Shown: positions 35,022 to 47,600, numbered from the stretch's first letter. The stretch: DNA of 64,000 bases from Stenopsyche tienmushanensis (GCA_008973525.1 WACJ01000318.1:248001-312000); one strand, 5' to 3'. Translations and numbers: made by a program. The notes: generated by a model from the sequence alone, not told the origin.

Positions 35022-38000
35022 TCATGACACTCTGTTGTTATCACTTATATTAAAACTATTAATACCCCCACTGGGAAGCTTAGTTCGTTTGCTGCACGTA
35101 CCACCTGCAATGGTAGCATTTTTCTTATTATTCTTCTTAGAATCACTACTATTTTCATTATCTGAACTAAAAGAATTTTCTCTATGAGGCTGCGAATGAT
35201 TATTCATGTTGTTGCGAAGCTTTGGGCTGGATAGACCGTTATCTGAGCTGCACGAATCCCTTTGAGACTTTTTACGCTGTCGTTTCGATGTGATTTGTTC
35301 ACCCGATAGCATTTCGTTGAATTGACGCTGTCTTGCATCCCAAAAATGAGTTTGTCGTTGTTGAATTTCAGGATATTTGGTTTCAAATTCAGGATCAGGC
35401 GCAATAAATAATTCCCAACCTTTGTCCTTTTGATAACGGGAGACGGAAGATAAAATTTCTTTCACCTCTTCAGAAGGTAATTTTACTGCAGCGGCCACTT
35501 TCCGCCGATCTACATATTGACTTTGCGTAAATAGATACAACTGAAATTAAAAAAAGCATTAGTTTTATTTCATTATATTTATAATTTAACAGATTGTATT
35601 ATTATTGCGAAACAATAACTACAGTAGTGTACAGTCAACCCTCCTATAACGTCAAGATAGGGACCATGATATAAGTGAAAATCTCTATAGAAAGTTAGGC
35701 GTTCATACAAAATTTGGAGTTAGGTTTTTTCAATTGATATTGGTTCGACCAAGGAATGAAGGCAAATGTGCATTGAAGCTCCGAGACAGAGAGAACTTAG
35801 CGCAGTTCGGAAGACTGAGATGGAGAGCTTCCCCGCATGCATCGCACGATTGTATAGATCGTTAGCCCAAATTTACGGACCAATAATGATTTCAAGTGTG
35901 ATTTGTTCATGAAAAAAAAACCAACCAAATATTGTGTGTTATCGAGAGTGTTTGTTTATTTAACTGCTTGCTGTTCTTCTCTGCTTGTTGAATGAGTCTT
36001 TGTCCAATTATCATTTCCTTCTAAAGGAGGAGCAAATTAATCGATTTTTTGTGTATTGTTTATGTAAAGAAATGACATGGTCTTGTATGCGCTATCAAGT
36101 GTTCATTTACAATTGACTCTGCCTCGAATTGAAGATTGTCTTACGCTGATAGGAGCTGACAGAAAGTAATCGGTGTAAAGCGATTATGACATCAACGACT
36201 TCATCGATTTTAAATTAGCGCACTAACGAAAAGGTTAAAGAACATTTCAACTAAGTAATTTAGAAAGTTTTATGTATTGATTGAAATTTAATCTTAGATC
36301 ACTAATGATTAGTCTCACGGACTACAGACTCGGAACACATTCGACATGTATGCATGTTCCCGAACCTCATCGATAAAATAAACACCAATTTTAACACACT
36401 AAAGAAAAATTAATTGTTAGCATATACTTACTACATAATCTCTAGCTCTACACATAAGCTCATCAGGAACACCAGAATGCTGTGAAACGCAACCAGGAGG
36501 ATAAATCAACGAAGATCGTGCAGCCCAACGGCCTCCGCGTAATAAACGTCCTGAACTAGCCAGAGCAGTTAATAAAGGAGCGCCTGATGTCCCCACAAGT
36601 GCACTAATCCATCCAACGGTTACTAATTTAGCTATAAGAGAAAATAAAATTCATTTTAACCGCGCTATAAATAGAAAAAACATACTTTTGATAAAAATAT
36701 ATTTACCAGTCTTTCAAAATCTGTTTACATTGATCAGACAGCGATAATTTCTTTAAATCGCACAGATTTATCAGTTCATTGCTACTCTTTGTAGCGACTA
36801 AAGATTCAGGATCCGGAGGAACCAGAGCGGTGAGATAATGTTCAGGCGTCAAATTTAAACGGCTGGCATCGTCCGAAGTCGCAGACGTGAATAATTTGTT
36901 TCTTTCCAACTGTAAAACATATGCAGATATTAAAACACAGTTGGCTTAAATAATAAAAAATGTGAAGCAAAGGTTGCAATTACGTCGGCTTCGTCAGAAG
37001 TTGAATGCCACCAAGTAGTATCGCACCACGGTTCCTCGGAGCTTTTTTTGGTGAGATAACCGTAAGATTTTTCGCGAGCCTTTTTTATGCGATCGCTCTC
37101 AGTTCTTGCAAATGAAACAGTGACTTGTTTGGCTTCCGGTTCAGTCGAAGGACCGGCTTCCTCGTCTACTTCCATCTTTTCAGCTTCTTCGTCTTTGGCT
37201 CTTTTATCTTGTTTATCATAATAAGAGTAAGAAGGACGCAGTTGGAGTATTCCTATTTTCAAGACAATCATTTAAATTAAAAACGATAATAAACTACTTT
37301 AATAGGGAGTCTTTAATAGGGAACATACCATTAATAGGAGTTACGTGCATTTCTCCATCTTGTAGGACAGCAATTGTATATTTACTGCTATCAGTAACGG
37401 GTATGCTGCTTTCAAAAAACAGTTTGTCCATATATCCAGACTTGAAGTAAGTGTTTTTTTCTTTTTCTTTGTTTGCCAAACGAGATGAACCCTATAATAA
37501 AATAATTCCATAAACTGACTTTTAAACAAGCAAAATAATAAAGAAAATCAAATTGCATGCTTACAATGTCTCCATCGGTGTTGAGGGCAATTTGTTCGGC
37601 TTTTGACGAATCATATCTATCGCTTCCGATATCTAAGGCGAATTCCAATTTAACCTGCCTGTGTACTGGTTTAATTTTGGAATTCAAAACGTGAGAGTCA
37701 TCCCAACTTTCTTTGGTCGGTTTCATGGGATATTGGAATACAAAGAGTTGTTTAGACAATGATTGTGATAGAAATACAGGTATCTGAAAAACAAATTAAG
37801 AATTTTGTAATTAAAGTTGAATCGCTTTGAAATCTTCTTTTAAATATAAAAATGAATTTTTGTTTGTTCGTATGTAATACGCTGCCATACTGTTAATCAG
37901 ATTGCGATAAAACTTTGTCCACTTATTGTTAAGGATTGCGCGAGTAACATAGGCACAGTCTAATATACAAAATTAAAAATTTGTTTGTTTGTAATTTATA

Positions 38001-40052
38001 TGCTGCCATACCGTTCATACGATTGCGATAAAACTTTGCAAACTTATTCTTTGCCCTTTCTCAAATAATATAGGTATAGTACAATTAACTTACAGTGCTC
38101 AATCTTCCCAAATATTGCGCAGAATTACAACTATAAATTACGTCAATGCCATCTATTTCAGCATTCAAAACAAAAACAGGGTTTTATCCCTTCCAAGTAT
38201 TACGTACAAATTATTTGCAAGAACTTTGATCAGATAACTGTGTAAAAGCCGAATATCGACCCAGTCGAGAGCTTGCACATGATTTTTATTTTCCATGAAT
38301 TTTATTTGAACCCAACTGATCAGTCTTCTTCAGACAACTTCGTTTTGTAATGAGAGTTCATAATCATTCTGTAGACATATTCGGGTATGGTGTCCGATCG
38401 CGAGACGTTCTTTCGTCCTGTCAGCGGTCAGAAAAGCCGACCAGTTGGACACACAGACCTTGTGGCCACTCCATCTTATTTTAGGGCTTTTTGCGACACT
38501 TTCGGGGATAAATGTGTACCCGGGGCTTTCTATGATCTGCATGATCATGAAAGCCCCCATCAGAGGCTAACTTACATAGGTGACTCACAGTAAATCTCGA
38601 GATCGCAAGCAAGTCTAGACCCATAAAAACTATATATTTATCTATCTTACTAATATAGTAATATTTTTTTTAGTTTTAAGTTACAAAATCTAGTGAGAAC
38701 TCAGAGTGCAAGTGGTCATTCAAAGCTGAGAATGAGTGTGCATTCCAAATAGCGGGATCAATAAACACCTCGACTTAGCGGAGGGTCTCTATGTTCCTTT
38801 GCCTAAGATGTGAAGTGATAAACCCATTTTTCATCCTGAATTGATGCAAAAACTCGACCTTAATGCTGTGAAACATCGCCAAAAATTCGATTGAAACATC
38901 ATCATGATTTGTTTTTGTTTCCAATTAATTCACTCATATACTTGTGGCCTAGTTGATATTTTTAGTTTGTAATTAAGAAAAAGATATGATATCTATAACC
39001 TAAAACCAACAGCTGTTCAATATATCAATTACTAGATTTAAGTATTAATCTATTCATGTAAAATTATTTCAATAAGGGATTATTAGATTATTATTATAAT
39101 CTTGGGTTTTTCCACTTCTTTCTACATATTCAATAGATCTACGACTACTTATACATTCTCTCTTTTGCCCTTATAGGTCTTCGTTGGATAATTTGCGAAT
39201 CGTAATAAGTGCTGAGAACTGTCACCGCTCTGGTAATCAAGCCAAGCTAAAACAAATGTATTTTTTGCACAATTCTTTCCTCTGGATAATTCTGGTTTTT
39301 ATTTTTGTTCCGGAAGTCCTGTTCCATTTATCGTAATTGCACCAGTAATATGACATTTATTATCAAATAATTCCTTAGCTAGTACCAAATTTTATATATA
39401 ATATATTGCCAACGAAGAAAGACAGAAGGATGTCGCTGTTAATCCAACGAAATGCGCAGATTAGCGGCAGCTTTGAGCATCGATTACATTACCTATTTAG
39501 AATAACGAATTAACGGATATAAACTATATTATAAGGAGAATCTAATCTCGCTTAGGTTAAATTGATATTGACGAGTAATACAACACAGATGTAAATGGTC
39601 TATACGCACATCAAGGATGTCAAAGGTCTATGATCATAGATGGTTATTAATTCTATTTTTAAAAAATCAAAACAATTATATTTCAAAGACGTAAAATTAA
39701 TAATTGTGACAGGTAATTGGTTTTGTATGCTGGTACAGGGAATAGGGTACAGTATTTAAATTTAATAGTCATCAGTAATTTAACAGGACGAATGGCAACC
39801 TTCGAACAATTTTAATACGGGATTCGATAAATTATTGAGCAATAGCAAGACAAAAATCGATTATTGCAATCAGGTCGTTGGTGACAAATGCTGTGCAAGA
39901 AACAAATGCAACCTGTAAGAATGATTGGCTGCGACCTTGCCATATTTAAAACTCCGACGCGCTCGAATTGTTCATCTCGTGCAGAATTGAAAGCATAATT
40001 AAAATATAATCACCTCTTTAAGCACGGGGTCGTCATCCTGAGAAGAGTCCAT
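35022..40052 (-). CDS. POLR3E: RNA polymerase III subunit RPC5 (POLR3E)
   Basis: Exons: 40052-40014 (MDSSQDDDPVLKE), 37783-37565, 37491-37329, 37252-36984, 36909-36707, 36631-36432, 35540-35022. The order of conserved blocks matches RPC5: LSKQLFVFQYPMKP, AEQIALNTDGDI, GYMDKLFFESSIP, LQDGEMHVTPINGILQLRPS, the acidic linker EEAEKMEVDEEAG, SSEEPWCDTTWW, SGVPDELMCRARDYV and LYLFTQSQYVDRR. RPC5 pairs with RPC4 (a TFIIF-like heterodimer) in initiation and termination of tRNA and 5S transcription. The model totals about 537 residues, shorter than human (~708), and ends in a Ser/Asn/Lys-rich tail instead of the C-terminal winged-helix region. Exon 5 ends in phase 2 but exon 6 needs phase 1, so a base or micro-exon is unaccounted for. 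A 2.2-kb first intron carries transposon debris. Confidence 0.93.
36288..36362 (+). repeat. ~75-bp dispersed repeat, copy 4 (RPC5 last intron)
   Basis: Full-length copy: TTAGATCACTAATGATTAG, TCTCACGGACTACAGACTCG, then GAACACATTCGACATGTATG. It is collinear with the reversed copy at 6482-6552. Confidence 0.7.
37850..38095 (+). repeat. Helitron-like ~120-bp repeat, two tandem units (RPC5 first intron)
   Basis: Each unit has TTTGTTTGTT, an ACGCTGCCATAC/ATGCTGCCATAC phrase, GATTGCGATAAAACTTTG and ATAGGCACAGT/ATAGGTATAGT. The unit boundary is near 37972. The same two-unit arrangement is at 61895-62110. Confidence 0.65.
38326..38910 (-). repeat. Repeat R joined to a mariner fragment, copy 3 (RPC5 first intron)
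   Basis: On the minus strand it begins with a mariner piece (DVSIEFLAMFHSIKVEFL, from the block before the first catalytic Asp), passes through an AT-rich linker, and ends with repeat R (SGHKVCVSNWSAF frame). The end at TCTTCTTCAGACAACTTCG matches the corresponding end near 55811. Confidence 0.65.
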
Positions 40053-41356
40053 GTGCCACCGGTGACCGACTGAGTAGAGTGTTGCTAGCTCTAATGATAA
40101 AACCCCATTCCCAATTATAAATCCTTAAATTTGGGCCAAATCCCCAAGTTTTAAAAAAGGATATAATGAAATGTGGATATAAGAAATGCGAAAATATTAA
40201 GCACACAATATTCGAAACTAAAACAATCTGCATTATTAAATACTTTTAAAAAATTTAATTAAAAAAATTTGAAATATTAATTATATACAATTTATTTTAT
40301 TTTGTTTTTGAATAAAGCAATAAATTTATCTTAACCAAACAAATTTGTTAATCATTAATATAGCATTTTAAATGTTATTCATATAGTTTCATTATTTATT
40401 TATTTTTAATATAAGAATATAAAATTTATAATGTGATGCTAATCCAATTGGTAAAAACTATTTTTTATTTAGTCTAAATTTTAAGCATTTCAAATACATT
40501 TTTATGGCAAGCAATAAAACGTTAATTGATTGAAAATTTTATCGTCATCTTACATAGTATATGGCCATAAACATTTACCTTAGGTTTGAATTTATAAACT
40601 TGACTTGTGGCTCTAATTGACGCGAAACTTTTGAAGTTTGCGTATCGTATAAAATTTTTAAAAAACTAATTCATTCAGCCATAATGTAATAAAGTGATAT
40701 TTTAAAAATACTGTGTATCGATGCAGGTTTTCAGTATTTGCAGTAAATTTCAGATTGTGTGCTGTTTACCCGGCAAACATCATAAAAATGGTATGCGCTC
40801 TTGATGTAGATGTCTAGTAGTACACTATTTTAAATAAATTAGCTTGTATATATTTAAAACCATCAAATTAATTCTAATATGTGGATGGATAGTCTATATA
40901 AAACAGATAGGATAGAAACTGAACTGAATCAAAACGCTCAGCTTATCCGATTCCGATGATTCATCCGATGGATCCTAAATGAAATTAAATATCTATTATA
41001 CCACAAAGTATTTTGTGGAATATACAAATGATTCAACATCCGTTTAGATTATTATGAGCATGCATTGTATCATTGTACAAGCGTTATTTTATAATATAAA
41101 AATGTAAAATAAATCCATTGATTATCATAAGTAAATCACAATTATTATTTTTATGAATTTTATAAATATTGAATTATTTTTTTACAAAAACGATATAAAG
41201 ATGATTATCGTAACATGAATATTAAGATTTGAATTTGATTAAGAATAATTTGAATGCTGTTTATGTGATGTGCGTACAACTTTTAATATGTATACATTTT
41301 TTTATTGCAGATAAAAAAATCCTGCGTTAACATGCACTCAGTTCATCAGTCGGAAT
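40053..41356. promoter_or_regulatory. Shared upstream region between RPC5 (-) and the fucosyltransferase (+)
   Basis: The two genes are head to head with their initiator codons 1.3 kb apart. A TTTTTTTATTGCAG acceptor at 41297-41310 shows that the fucosyltransferase has a 5' UTR intron. No TATA or Inr element can be assigned with confidence, so regulation cannot be read from this sequence. Confidence 0.4.
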
Positions 41357-42718
41357 ATGGTCACTGTGATAAGAGAACGGTCCGGGCGATTATCAAAAAT
41401 GATTTTTATACACGCGTGGAAGCTCGTGAGAAATATCCGTTGTCGAACGTTAAGCACGTTTGTTCTGATTCTATTCGTAATTATCGTATATTTTTTAAAA
41501 TTTCATGATGACGTGCGAGACGTGACGGGTCGTCCTCGTATAATTTGGTGGACGCACAATTTTCTCGCGGATTCGAATAAAGTGTCCAAATGCGGTCATA
41601 ATTTCAACTGTGAAATATCAAATGATAAAAATTTGATACATGATGTAAATACAAAAGCGTTTATCTTCTACGGGAGCGATTTTAATTATTTGGATCTTCC
41701 TTTGCCGAGACGAGGCGGCGATATAATTTGGGGTTTATTACACGAAGAATCGCCTCGAAATACACCGATATTGTCTCATGAAACTGCTCTGAATCTATTC
41801 AATTATTCTTCTACTGTCAGCCGATACAGTAACGTGCCTTTAACGTTTCAATATCTCGATAATATCGATGATTTATTAAATAAACATCACTATATGGAGA
41901 CGAAGGAAAAGAACAAGCTGTTATCGAAACTCTCGCCAGTTATTTTCATTCAATCGGACTGCGATACATCGTCATATCGAGAATCTTATGTCACAGAGCT
42001 GATGAAATACATCTCAATAGACTCTTACGGTTCCTGCTTAAATAATAAAAATCTTCCAGAAATATACACCGTCGACTACTTGAACAGGCTGTATAGCGAT
42101 GAATTCTTAAATTTCGTCAAACAGTATAAATTTACGATCGCATTCGAGAACGGAATTTGCAACGATTATGTAACTGAAAAGTTATGGAGACCTTTACGAG
42201 TCGGATCCGTTCCTATTTATATGGGATCTCCCACGATCAGAGATTGGCTTCCGAATAATTTATCCGCAATTATTGCCAACGATTTTGAATCGCCCAAACG
42301 TTTAGCCGAATACATCGACTATTTAAACACTCACGACGACGAATACGATAAATATTTAGCGCACAAAATAAAGCACGAAGTTTCAAATAAAAAATTGATT
42401 AAAGCGCTAAGCGATAAAAAGCGTAGACTCGAAAGCACCGAGAACGAATTGTTTTCGGATGAATTTGAATGTTTTGTTTGCTTGAAGATTCATCAACAAA
42501 TGCATCAGATTGGTTTTAAACAATCCGCAGTCGTAAATCGCAGTCATTACAACTGTCCAGAACCTAAACCACCATTGCCTAGCATTCCTACTTCTTGGTG
42601 GTTGGAAATTTGGCACGAAAGTAAAAGGCAAGCTGAAGTTCTTTATAAATTTGTGATAATCGACAATAGGAAAAATTTCACCGAAAGTGAATTTAATAGT
42701 GCTCTATCTTCTAATTAA
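41357..42718 (+). CDS. GT10 fucosyltransferase, FUT10/FUT11 type, 453 aa, intronless CDS
   Basis: Type II membrane topology: about 30 basic cytosolic residues, then the anchor STFVLILFVIIVYFLKF, then a lumenal catalytic domain. GT10 signatures include RIIWWTHNF near the start, DIIWGLLHEESPRN, SYGSCLNN, and the donor-binding region YKFTIAFENGICNDYVTEKL followed by GSVPIYMGSP and DF. After the catalytic domain come FECFVC and NCPEPKPP, which I associate with the FUT10/FUT11 branch rather than Lewis-type or core-alpha-1,3 enzymes. These enzymes use GDP-fucose in the ER/Golgi; FUT10/11 have been reassigned as protein O-fucosyltransferases for EMI domains. The start at 41357 is the first ATG of the frame; one at 41399 would also leave the anchor intact. 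The whole CDS is one exon, unlike its intron-rich neighbours. Confidence 0.93.
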   Translation: MVTVIRERSGRLSKMIFIHAWKLVRNIRCRTLSTFVLILFVIIVYFLKFHDDVRDVTGRPRIIWWTHNFLADSNKVSKCGHNFNCEISNDKNLIHDVNTKAFIFYGSDFNYLDLPLPRRGGDIIWGLLHEESPRNTPILSHETALNLFNYSSTVSRYSNVPLTFQYLDNIDDLLNKHHYMETKEKNKLLSKLSPVIFIQSDCDTSSYRESYVTELMKYISIDSYGSCLNNKNLPEIYTVDYLNRLYSDEFLNFVKQYKFTIAFENGICNDYVTEKLWRPLRVGSVPIYMGSPTIRDWLPNNLSAIIANDFESPKRLAEYIDYLNTHDDEYDKYLAHKIKHEVSNKKLIKALSDKKRRLESTENELFSDEFECFVCLKIHQQMHQIGFKQSAVVNRSHYNCPEPKPPLPSIPTSWWLEIWHESKRQAEVLYKFVIIDNRKNFTESEFNSALSSN

Positions 42719-42891
42719 ATGTTTGTATACAAATTACAATTGAAATTTATACTTAACTTAAATTACAAACTTATCGAGTGATGTGTTACATTTAAAAACT
42801 TATATACGGAGTTAATTAATTATTATAATATGAAAATGAATTTATACCAAACGCTGACAGAGTAAATAAGTTATATTATATTTAATGTTAA

Positions 42892-43083
42892 TACGGGGTG
42901 CAGCAGAGAAATTTCCTTATTTGAAATACACGCCCCAAAGCGATAGTTATTCCGATAAAAGAGGTTTAGTAATTATCATGCAAGGGACTGTCTTCAAATA
43001 TGTCTCCGTTAAAATAATTTATCTCTTATACTGTTTGTGTTATTCATTTTTTAAATAAGGTAGTTTCACTATCGCACCCTGTA
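42892..43083. mobile_element. ~190-bp Tc1/mariner-type MITE
   Basis: The left end TACGGGGTGCAGCAGAGAAA matches the reverse complement of the right end, TACAGGGTGCGATAGTGAAA, and both continue into CTTATTT (about 30-bp terminal repeats). TA lies at both outer boundaries. There is no coding capacity. It sits 170 bases downstream of the fucosyltransferase stop. Confidence 0.7.
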
Positions 43084-43617
43084 TTTAATAGTCTTTATTA
43101 TATTATGTATCCACTATCAACGCTTGTAGTAACTTAGATAGTGTTTAGATAGGCTTTATTTTATAAAACTCGGACATTTATAGAATTTGTTTTTATTAAA
43201 TTTATTTACAAACTAATTTTCTACATTATCTATAACATACATTGTCCACGCTCTTACCATTGTTTTTTTTCTCTTTACATTTGAATAGAAACCTCATATC
43301 TTATCAAAACACAATGAAATGGACTTAATTGTTATTTTTCTTGCAATAATGTTGAGCTGTTAAATCATATTGCGGTCAATGTATGCGAGACCCAAACACC
43401 TTCTTTTTGAATCATGCCCAATTTCTTTAGGATTCTCTGAATTTAGGATCAAGATGGTCATTGTCCTCGATTGCAGACTTCAGGGATGTTCCATCCCCCT
43501 GGACGACTTGTCCACTTCGATGCTTATTGTTGATTTTTCCTGACATCCAATACATCACCATAAACCTCGCAGATGCTCTTTGTAGCCTCTGTCAATTTAT
43601 TTTTCATATGGTATTTT
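43084..43617. other. Intergenic sequence, no gene recognised
   Basis: AT-rich sequence grading into the LINE relic. No conserved frame. Confidence 0.4.
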
Positions 43618-44160
43618 TTTCCTGTATCTGTCTTGCATAAGACACTCTGGGGCTTGATCCCAGGGTAGTGTTAAGATTCCTACTAACTAAATCCCTCCCT
43701 CGTCCTTCCTCTGTCCCCCCGGTATTGTTTATCACATTGCTTCGGACGGATAGGTAGTCTGGTCCTGTGTTTGACCCTATTTTAGAATTGGAGAGCCACT
43801 CTGCGTCTCTCTCTCTCACTGCCCTCTTTGGCGCCCATGTCTTCTCCTTCTGCTGCAAATTATTGCTTCCGTTTTCTCTGCCGTCAGCTGCAGGTGATTT
43901 CCTTACATCTACGCGTTGGTTCTGGCGAGGTCTTAGTTCCTCGTTGCCTCCGTTTCCCATGTATGCCGAGCTGTCACCAGCAGTGCAACATCATCCACGA
44001 AGGCAATAAGTTCTGCTCCTTCCGGCATGATTGTCTAGAGCAGGCTGTTGTAGAGGAAATTCCACAGGATCTCCAGTTTCTTCGCTGTGTTAGTCTCGTT
44101 GCGGTGGATACGCCAGTCTTTGAAGTATTCTACACTCTGACGCTTCGTAGGCTTGCTTGA
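43618..44160 (-). pseudogene. R1-like LINE, palm fragment joined to its 3' tail
   Basis: The minus strand reads PEGAELIAFVDDVALLVTA (palm with the FVDD catalytic motif), then LQLTAEKTEAIICSRRRR. It jumps directly into a GAGAGAGAG-rich 3' tail with AACAATACCGG and GTCTTATGCAAGA. That tail is shared with 57115-57330. The thumb and C-terminal zinc-knuckle regions are deleted. Confidence 0.75.
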
Positions 44161-44577
44161 GCAATATGTGAGTTTCGACAGTTTGTTGAATTTTGTATAA
44201 AATTTGTTCGCACAACATTGTTTGATAGTATCTATTACGTGGTCTCTAAACAAAGGTGCATTAAATCAGCTGTCCTGATTCTACTAATGCTCGCAGTGGA
44301 TTGAACTTTGGTGCGCTGTTAAGCTATGGGATCCTCCCAGCTCATCCAACCAGTTTGAACGCGCTGCGACCAATAGGGGTGTGTCAAAAAAATATATTTC
44401 ATGACTTTTGGGACACACCTTGTATTGAAAATATACATCCACGATAACAAAATGCTAGCACATAATTTGAAATGAAACCAAATTTGTACTTAATAAATAA
44501 CATAAAGAAATGTTGATAATGAAAAATATTTACGTATAAAAAATGTTGAATCTTTTATTAAAATATATTTTTACAAT

Positions 44578-44583
44578 TTTATT
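44578..44583 (-). terminator. Polyadenylation signal AATAAA for DPYD
   Basis: TTTATT on the plus strand, about 90 bases past the DPYD stop codon on the minus strand. Confidence 0.5.
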
Positions 44584-44670
44584 TAATAACAAAAATATTG
44601 TAGGCATAATTTTACTGAGAGTACAAAACAGTTAATATTAAATTAATTCATATCTATAATGTATTTGTTA

Positions 44671-47600
44671 TTATTGACAAGGATATACCTTGTGCATGTT
44701 TGATGAATCTTCTACGAATCCTCGTTTGATAACATGAGGAATCTTTTTTTCGACCATGCTGAAAAGAAAATGGACAAAATTTTAAATAAAAACAATTGCG
44801 CTTTCATACAATATTAGCCGCAGCAATATTTTATTATAAAAAGATGTTTATTGAATGTTTCGATGTTAATATTTTTAAAAAAATCTTAATTTTGTTAAAT
44901 AAACTGTTCAAAAAAAAATCCAAAACACTGTAATTTCTTTACATACCTTATACAATCAATAATGGGGCACACGGAAAGACACAGAGTACATCCCGTACAG
45001 TCATCGGTTACATGTGGAAGATGTGTTTCGGAATTAAAACTGCAAAAAAAGCATATATAATGTAATAAATTCGTGCGGCTTTAATTTATAATATGCATAT
45101 ATAATCAGCGCGTCTTATTGCTTGAAATATCAAAGAGATGAACTTTATTTTTGTAAATAAAAAAGCAATCTGATACGCGTTGGGATATCTATTAACAAGC
45201 ATTTAAATGTGATTCGTATAAATCTCATAAATTCATTAAATATTATAAATTGTTCTGCGTGCAATTCATATTCAAATTGTCATTCATTTATAAACTAACT
45301 AAATGTCAAATGATAGTGGTTTCCTACGTATTTTTATACTCGTCTTTATTAATAACATTTTAATATAAATATGCCATAAGATCCAATGAAACACTCAAAA
45401 ACATTTGTGGCGAATAGATAACAGTCCATTATTTCCAGTCCTTTGAATTCCAATTACACTTTTCTGCTGATTGTTCTATTTCAGCTTATGCAGATGATCT
45501 CGTCCTGATCGTTTGGGGTGACACCAAATAGGACATCGAGGGTCATGCAAATCCTGCATACTCGTCTTTGTCGAAAATGAGTGAATTGAATAAAATCGCA
45601 TTTGCACAGACGAAGACAGGAGCGAGATCGAACCGTTACCGGCACCATAGTGTGGATCTGGCCTAACTGCACAAGTTTATCGTCGACAATTCGAAGTTTT
45701 GCATCAAAAATTAAAAGAAAAACGTCTGTATTCAACAGAAAAAAGACACCATCACGGGGATTAAACTGGGACGTGTCACCGCATCTTTCTTATTCATCGG
45801 ATCTCGCGTCGAAGAATTTTCACCTTTTCAGGTGCAAAATGAATATTAAGCATCGCGTAGAAATGTATTTTTAAATTTATTGCAATAAGCATATTATTTA
45901 AAATAATTTGATAGATTTATAAGTCGTTACGTCACGATATAATTGAGTTTACCTGATTGCCTGATAGCCTGAATCCGCACACGCCATATAACATTTGCCG
46001 CAGTTTATACACATATCCTGTAAAATTCAATTAAAATCAGCAAAAATTATATATGTTATGAAACATCGTTCGGAATTGAACTATCTTACGTCGTCGATAA
46101 GAGCGACTACTTGTTTCGTATTGTCTAAATTCTTATACGGTCCGATTCGTTGAAGTGCCGCTCCGATTACGTCTTTTACTTTCGGAACTTTAACATCCTC
46201 GGCTTTTTCAGTTATCGTCGTGACCCACTCCTGGCAATTGTCCAAAGCGTTTGTACTTTGGAGATGTTTGGTTTTTATTTCTTGCCTTTCTTTAGCATAA
46301 GGTCCAAAATGCGCTAAAACCTGCAATCGAAATATAATATATAATATCGCATATTTTATTGCTAACGCATCAAAAAACATACTTTTCCATTTTTATCTTT
46401 AACAGTGGTAACGGGTTTTCCTCGTTGATGTTTTGGAGTAGGAGGAGATTGTCCGATCCAGCCATTTTTAGATTGTTCTCTGCCCTTCAGGTATAATAGC
46501 GTTTTGAGACCGGTACAATAATCGTCTATTAGAGTGAAATCCTGATTTTGTATCGCACTACCGACCTAAAAAATGCAATGTTTTATCGAACGTTTCAATA
46601 TAAATTTCAAACGTATTTTTAATCGAAACTCAATGCGAATATATACTTGTAAAACTGATGCTCCACATTGCAAAAATTGTAGTGCAACTTCGGCAGAATC
46701 TATTCCTCCGATACCGAGAATCGGAAAACCGGGAATAGTATTAGCAATTGATGATATTGCTCTTAAAGCCATCGGTCTGGTAGCGTTTCCGGAAACGCCT
46801 CCATAAGTAGTGCGTCTTTCAATACCTTGAAACGAGATAAATATACATTTGAGGATGTTTAGTTGGGACTGATTTTAATACAAACGCAATGAATTGTTCC
46901 GTTGATGTATTTTGCAATATTTGAGTGACTTACCAACATTAGGCCAAGCTATTCCATCCGGCTGTACACTCATTAAGCCTGATACCGTATTGATAGCAGA
47001 CACTCCATCAGCTTTGCCTTTGATAAAAAATTACATTAATAAAGTTATAGATTGTATAATTAAATATCTGAAATCATTTTACCTTCTTGCGCTGCTTTGG
47101 CTATTACAGCAATTTCGGTGATATTTGGAGTTAACTTTATGAAAAATGGTATTTTTACTGCTTCCCTTACCCACGATGATATATCACGCACCAAAATTGG
47201 ATCCTATATTATTAGAGTCTATGTTAATTAATATGTTGTTGTTAAGATTATTTTTAATGTATATTTAAGCGAAATATTATTTACTTGACCACAAGCTAGC
47301 CCCATTCCAGACTCTCCCATTCCATGCGGACATGAGAGATTTAACTCCAATGCATCGGCTCCTGAATTTTCAGCCATTTTCGCTAACACTGTCCAATCTT
47401 CTTTATTATAAGAGCACATAATAGATGCAATTACAATCTGAAATATATATTTTTTAATTGTATTATACACTCAGCGGCATTGAATATGGCCCAAACATAA
47501 ATATATGAAGAAATTGTTTCATTTAGTAAATTGTTTAGGTGAAGGTATGTAAAACAATTTGTGTTTTTTTATTAAAATGATCTTGGAAGTCATGCGAAAT

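Noticed and set aside
35632..35745. Possible pogo/Tigger terminal repeat (ACAGTCAACCCTCCTATAAC)
   Set aside because: The start resembles pogo-type ends, but I found no matching opposite end or transposase, so it is too weak to list as a feature.
36982..37271. RPC5 exon 4 read as a self-contained ORF starting at 37271
   Set aside because: The ATG lies in the intron upstream of a clear acceptor; phase and homology continue from exon 3.
42407..42631. Minus-strand frame of 74 codons over the fucosyltransferase 3' end
   Set aside because: Antisense shadow of the GT10 coding sequence.
43767..44160. Plus-strand frames of 80-110 codons at 43.8-44.2 kb
   Set aside because: They are antisense to the R1-like reverse-transcriptase fragment, which has clear motifs on the minus strand.
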